From: Candidatus Sphingomonas phytovorans
Lineage (GTDB): Bacteria; Pseudomonadota; Alphaproteobacteria; Sphingomonadales; Sphingomonadaceae
DNA: 64,000 bases
Direction of reading: 5' to 3'
Assembly (NCBI GenBank): GCA_029202385.1
Contig: CP119314.1
Location: 5,135,001 to 5,199,000, forward strand
The translations under genes and the position numbers were made by a program. The notes below the pieces were generated by a model that did no database searches, had not been told where the DNA came from, and saw only the letters and a program-made list of their open reading frames with translations. The first letter of the stretch is position 1; every line of letters starts with the position of its first letter. Below, piece after piece: positions 60,748 to 64,000 of the stretch.

Positions 60748-61173
60748 ATGAGTGAGACCGACGACTGGCGTATCGACCATGGCGGTATCGGCGTCGCCGA
60801 CATCGCCCGTTCGGCACGGTTCTACGATGCGGCGCTGTCCGCGCTGGGCATGCGAGGGGTCATGCGCGTCACGATGGACGGCGACCTCGCGTCCGACCGG
60901 GAGAGTACCATCGGCGGTATCGGATATGGCGTGACCTATCCTGTCTTCTGGATCGACGTCTTCCATCCGCATGGCGTGAGACAGCATATGGCCTTCAGGG
61001 CGATCAGCCGCGAAGAAGTCGCTGCCTTTCACGCCGCCGCGATCGATGCGGGCGGCAAAGACAATGGTGCGCCCGGGTTTCGATCCGGAGGCTATCCGCG
61101 CGGCTATTATGCGGCGTTCGTGCTTGATCCCGACGGGAACAATATCGAGGCGGTCTTCCGGGAGAAGACCTGA
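60748..61173 (+). CDS. VOC-family (glyoxalase/bleomycin-resistance-like) protein
   Basis: 141 residues, cytoplasmic. Beta-alpha-beta-beta-beta modules: DHGGIGVADIARSARFYDAALSALGM and AAFVLDPDGNNIEAVFRE, the typical end. Metal ligands expected at His13 and Glu near the end. It follows the MarR gene by 37 bases on the same strand. Substrate unknown; probably a lyase, dioxygenase or binding protein. Confidence 0.88.
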   Translation: MSETDDWRIDHGGIGVADIARSARFYDAALSALGMRGVMRVTMDGDLASDRESTIGGIGYGVTYPVFWIDVFHPHGVRQHMAFRAISREEVAAFHAAAIDAGGKDNGAPGFRSGGYPRGYYAAFVLDPDGNNIEAVFREKT

Positions 61174-61195
61174 CGGCCCCGGTTGCCTGGCTTCG

Positions 61196-62098
61196 TCAAT
61201 GAGAGGCTGCGTGGATCTCGGCGATATATCCGCCCGGGAAGCGGACCATTGCCGATACCCGATCCTGCCCGGCATATGCCGGAACGAGCGTTTCGGCGCC
61301 GGCTGCGGTCGCCCTGGCGAGCGTCGCGGGCAGATCGGCGACTGCGTAGCCGGTCAACTCGCGGCCATAGGGCCATGGCAATGCGCCGTCGCTCACCAGT
61401 ATCGCCATCTCGCCATAGCCCGAGCTGAGGCGAATGCGTCGATAGGTCTTTCCGGGCCGGCCGATCTCGATGGCAGGTGCCGTCCTGTCGTCGGAGACTA
61501 TTCGACCATGTGAAAAGGCGATCCAGCTGGCGACGAACGCATCGGCGGCATCGGCGGTCAGATAGAGGCGATTCTCCGGAATCGTGGCGAGCGGCGCATA
61601 GCTGGGCTTGGTGGTGTGCCAGTAGAACTGCATGTTCACGCCGCCCGGCCACTGGACCAGAACGTCGCGGCCGATCGGATCGGGGAACGCCTCGACCAGC
61701 CGGGTCGCGCCGGCCTTGCGCGCCGCGACGATGGCGGCGTCAAGATCGGTGACGAGATAGCCGGTGCGCTCGATCCCGAATGGATAGGGGATCGGCGTCT
61801 TGAAGCCGAACACCGAAATCGTCCCGACGGGCGTCAGCGCGACCTGCGAGATGGTCTGGCTTGATGTCGGCGTGACCTGGAACACGCCCTGCTTGCTGGT
61901 GGTGCCGCCGAAGGTCGCGATGAAGCTCGCCATGAACCTGTCGAAGTCATCCGCCGCGACATAGACATGAGTCGAATCATATTGCGGCCCGACCGCGAAA
62001 TCGGGGGAGGGGGCGGGCTTTGCCGGTCTGGCAGCCGCGGCGGAAGCGATGCCGAGCATGGCGGTGGCGATCAACAGGGACAGGCGCATCATCGTCAT
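61196..62098 (-). CDS. Exported VOC-family protein
   Basis: 300 residues with a Sec signal peptide (MTMMRLSLLIATAMLGIASAAAARP). Two VOC modules follow: DSTHVYVAADDFDRFMASFIATFGGTTSKQGVFQV with ERTGYLVTDLDAAIVAARKAGATRL and FQ-type WPGGVNMQFYWHTT, then a second one (NRLYLTADAADAFVASWIAFSHG ... GYIAEIHAAS). A GGAGA site is too close to the first ATG (62098) and better spaced for the third codon (62092). Exported VOC enzymes are uncommon; the role is unknown. Confidence 0.82.
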   Translation of the reverse strand: MTMMRLSLLIATAMLGIASAAAARPAKPAPSPDFAVGPQYDSTHVYVAADDFDRFMASFIATFGGTTSKQGVFQVTPTSSQTISQVALTPVGTISVFGFKTPIPYPFGIERTGYLVTDLDAAIVAARKAGATRLVEAFPDPIGRDVLVQWPGGVNMQFYWHTTKPSYAPLATIPENRLYLTADAADAFVASWIAFSHGRIVSDDRTAPAIEIGRPGKTYRRIRLSSGYGEMAILVSDGALPWPYGRELTGYAVADLPATLARATAAGAETLVPAYAGQDRVSAMVRFPGGYIAEIHAASH

Positions 62099-62153
62099 TC
62101 TCCATCACCCAGCACGTTCCCCCGAACCGCCCGGCGGACATGTTCCGATCCGC

Positions 62154-63593
62154 CTAGATACCAGCCCCCAGATCGAGGAAGTCGCCCGCACTCAGATGTG
62201 CTGCCGCCGGATTGGCGAGTTGTCCCACCAGCCGATCGACCTGAACCGTGATCTCGGGAACGGCGGTGATTTCCCACCATTGCGGGCAGGTGAGGGCGCC
62301 AAGCGCGTACAGCCAGCCTGACGCGCGGCGATCGACGTCGAGCAGCGCGCAATTCTCGGTTTCGAGGCCGAGGCCCAGCGAGTCCGGCAGGGCCAGTCCC
62401 TGGTCGCGCAGATCGGCGAGCAGCGGAATCGCGATGGAGCCGGCGTCACGACGCGGGCCGGTGCAGTTGACCACGCGGGCGGCGGTGAAACGGCGTTCGC
62501 CGCCGGTGCGGGGGGCGAGGGTGACGTCGACCTTGTTCTCCGTCAGGCGATAGCTGCGCAGGCGCGCCGGGAGAATCTCCAGCCGGCCACGCGCGGTCTC
62601 CGCGTCGAGCGCGTCGTGGATGCGCTGCGCCATGCGGTGCCGACGGACGTCCCAGCGGGTGCGGAGATGGCGGAGGAACTGGCGCTTCTCGCGCGAGGAC
62701 CAGCTGCTCCAGACGGCGGGGATGGCGGGGCGGGCGGCATCGAACACGCGCTGCCACGGGATGTCGCGCGCCTCCGCGGCGGCGACCTGCTCGCGGATCA
62801 GGCGCATGAGCCGGCGCGGCGAAGCGGGCAGGGCGGCTTCGAGGAACGCCGGCCAGGTGCCGCCGGCGGCATGGACCTGCGGCAACAGGCCGCGGCGCGA
62901 GGTGGCGAGGATCGGGCCGCGATGGCCGGCGGCGGTGAGCTTCAGCACGATATCGACGGTCGTCAGGCCGGTGCCGAGCAGCAGCAGGGGATCGTCGGGC
63001 GTGAGGCCGTCGAACGCGTCCGGTGCCCAGGGATCGGGGACGAAGTCTGGCGTATCGTAGAACCATTGATCCGGCCCGCCCGGCGCGCGCGGGGCGAGGT
63101 TGCCGGTGGCGAGCACGACCGTATCGACGGCGATCTCGCGACCGTCGCTCAGGCGGACGGCGCGATCGGGGCGGGCGAGCACCCGAACCGCTTCACCGCG
63201 CACCAGTGACAGGCCAGGGCCATTGTCGGTGACCAGCGCCTCCTCGAGCCGTTCCTCGAGATAAGCGCCGAACAGGGCGCGGGGCACGAATACGCCAGGC
63301 AGGTCGCCGCTGCTTTCCTCAAGCCCGGTTGAGAGCGCCTCCCGGGCGTTCGGATTTGCCTGGAGCCAGTCAGCGAAGCCGGGTTTCAGGCCGATTTCCA
63401 TCCGGCTGATCGGCACGTTGAGCAGATGTTGCGGGCCGCATGCGCCATAAGCGAGGCCCCGGCCGATGCGGCGCGTCGCCTCGATCACGATGACCCGGAA
63501 ATCAGGGCGAGCGGCGGCCAGCTTCAGACCGAACAGCGTGCCGGCCACGCCGCCGCCGACGACCGCGACGGTGTGGATGTCAGGCTTGCTCAT
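62154..63593 (-). CDS. FAD/NAD(P)-binding oxidoreductase-like protein
   Basis: 479 residues from the ATG at 63593 (MSKPDIHTVAVVGGGVAGTL). FAD-binding GGGVAGTLFG, the GRGLAYG motif (hydrophobic family, NAD_binding_9), VNCTGPRRD and LLLGTGLTTVDIVLKL (second dinucleotide fold) are visible. The family is often annotated as FAD-dependent or lysine/ornithine N-monooxygenase-like. It begins one base after the stop of the ABC transporter gene, so they are an operon. Confidence 0.85.
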   Translation of the reverse strand: MSKPDIHTVAVVGGGVAGTLFGLKLAAARPDFRVIVIEATRRIGRGLAYGACGPQHLLNVPISRMEIGLKPGFADWLQANPNAREALSTGLEESSGDLPGVFVPRALFGAYLEERLEEALVTDNGPGLSLVRGEAVRVLARPDRAVRLSDGREIAVDTVVLATGNLAPRAPGGPDQWFYDTPDFVPDPWAPDAFDGLTPDDPLLLLGTGLTTVDIVLKLTAAGHRGPILATSRRGLLPQVHAAGGTWPAFLEAALPASPRRLMRLIREQVAAAEARDIPWQRVFDAARPAIPAVWSSWSSREKRQFLRHLRTRWDVRRHRMAQRIHDALDAETARGRLEILPARLRSYRLTENKVDVTLAPRTGGERRFTAARVVNCTGPRRDAGSIAIPLLADLRDQGLALPDSLGLGLETENCALLDVDRRASGWLYALGALTCPQWWEITAVPEITVQVDRLVGQLANPAAAHLSAGDFLDLGAGI

Positions 63594-63594
63594 G

Positions 63595-64000
63595 TTACGC
63601 CGCCTCGCTGAACTGAAGGCTGGCAAGGCGGGCATAGAGGCCGCTCTGGCCGATCAGCGAGCCATGCGTGCCGCTTTCCACGATGCGCCCCTCGCTCATC
63701 ACGATGATCCGCTTGGCCGCGCGGACGGTGGCGAGGCGGTGTGCGATGACCAGCGTGGTGCGATCCTCCATCAGCCGTTCGAGCGCTTCCTGTACCAGCC
63801 GCTCGCTCTCGGCGTCGAGCGCGCTGGTCGCCTCGTCCAGCAGCAGGATCGGCGCGTTGCGCAGCACCGCACGGGCAATCGCGACGCGCTGGCGCTGGCC
63901 GCCGGACAGGCGCGCGCCGCCTTCGCCCATGAAGGTGTCGAGGCCCTGGGGCAGCTTGCGCAGGAACTCGGCTGCATTGGCGACTTCGGCGGCGGCCCAT
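63595..64000 (-). CDS. ABC exporter ATP-binding C-terminus (cut by window edge)
   Basis: The frame enters at the right edge with [20 protein letters not shown], then the ABC signature [19 protein letters not shown], Walker [14 protein letters not shown]-loop [13 protein letters not shown] and a C-terminal tail ending [14 protein letters not shown]. This is the nucleotide-binding domain of an MsbA-type (ABC-B) half transporter. The membrane domain and Walker A lie outside the window. Co-transcribed with the FAD-binding protein. Confidence 0.93.
   Translation of the reverse strand, partial: WAAAEVANAAEFLRKLPQGLDTFMGEGGARLSGGQRQRVAIARAVLRNAPILLLDEATSALDAESERLVQEALERLMEDRTTLVIAHRLATVRAAKRIIVMSEGRIVESGTHGSLIGQSGLYARLASLQFSEAA

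Overview
This window reads as a GC-rich alphaproteobacterial chromosome, most likely a Sphingomonas or close sphingomonad. The reasons are the protein make-up, the gene order rpmH-rnpA-yidD-yidC-engB, the gene order gshB-yraN-rsmI-LppC, hrcA-grpE, a MucR/Ros regulator, a TonB-dependent receptor with a DIVVTG-type TonB box, and small palindromic intergenic repeats. The genus is an inference from these signs, not a database result. There are no rRNAs, no CRISPR array, no plasmid or replication origin and no intact prophage. One tRNA (Leu, anticodon CAA) is present.

Layout. 1-9.5 kb is housekeeping: gshB (cut by the left edge), yraN, rsmI, an LppC/LpoA-like lipoprotein, hemW, a CAP-domain lipoprotein, rdgB-rph, a small DUF6438-like exported protein and hrcA-grpE. 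9.5-19 kb holds a threonine-synthase-like enzyme, a large PAS/GAF hybrid histidine kinase, a membrane protein fused to a SET methyltransferase domain, dapE (with an apparent single-base frameshift), a cupin, a GST and an MDR-family dehydrogenase. 19-24.4 kb is the engB-yidC-yidD-rnpA-rpmH membrane-insertion/RNase P block followed by a PGPGW-type protein and the ComM/YifB ATPase. 24.4-28.5 kb has a clan GH-A (GH72-like) hydrolase without signal peptide, sugE/gdx behind a candidate guanidine-II riboswitch, mucR and tRNA-Leu. 28.7-35.8 kb has an ABC-F ATPase, an SDR, a two-component pair whose response regulator carries four apparent one-base insertions, a six-EF-hand secreted protein, and a two-gene unit pairing a ParD-like ribbon-helix-helix protein with a catalytically complete methionine aminopeptidase.

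35.9-39.7 kb is a divergent acyl-CoA cluster: thioesterase plus acyl-CoA synthetase one way, GST plus SDR the other. A lipoprotein/small-protein pair, a histidine-phosphatase-like protein and a complete IS630-family element follow. The IS sits exactly in the stop codon of an MFS gene and regenerates that stop. Then come a solitary flagellin gene, two acyl-CoA dehydrogenases, a TonB-dependent receptor with a spinster-type MFS permease, and rnr with a coupled small membrane protein. 54.7-57.6 kb is a small islet with a phage tail-spike-like beta-helix protein. The right end has a saccharopine-dehydrogenase-like reductase, GST/MarR divergent genes, two VOC proteins (one exported), an FAD/NAD(P)-binding protein and the C-terminus of an ABC exporter.

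Two families of palindromic repeats are scattered between genes: a CCCTCTCCC/GGGAGAGGG family and a CGTCATCCCGGACTTGTTCCGG-type family. One copy lies inside the 5' end of yraN and another supplies the ribosome binding site of an acyl-CoA dehydrogenase. The observations most worth following up are the ParD-like/methionine aminopeptidase pair with its repeat operator, the membrane-anchored SET protein, the IS630 insertion in a stop codon, and the candidate guanidine riboswitch. The cluster of one-base insertions affecting dapE and the response regulator may be assembly error.
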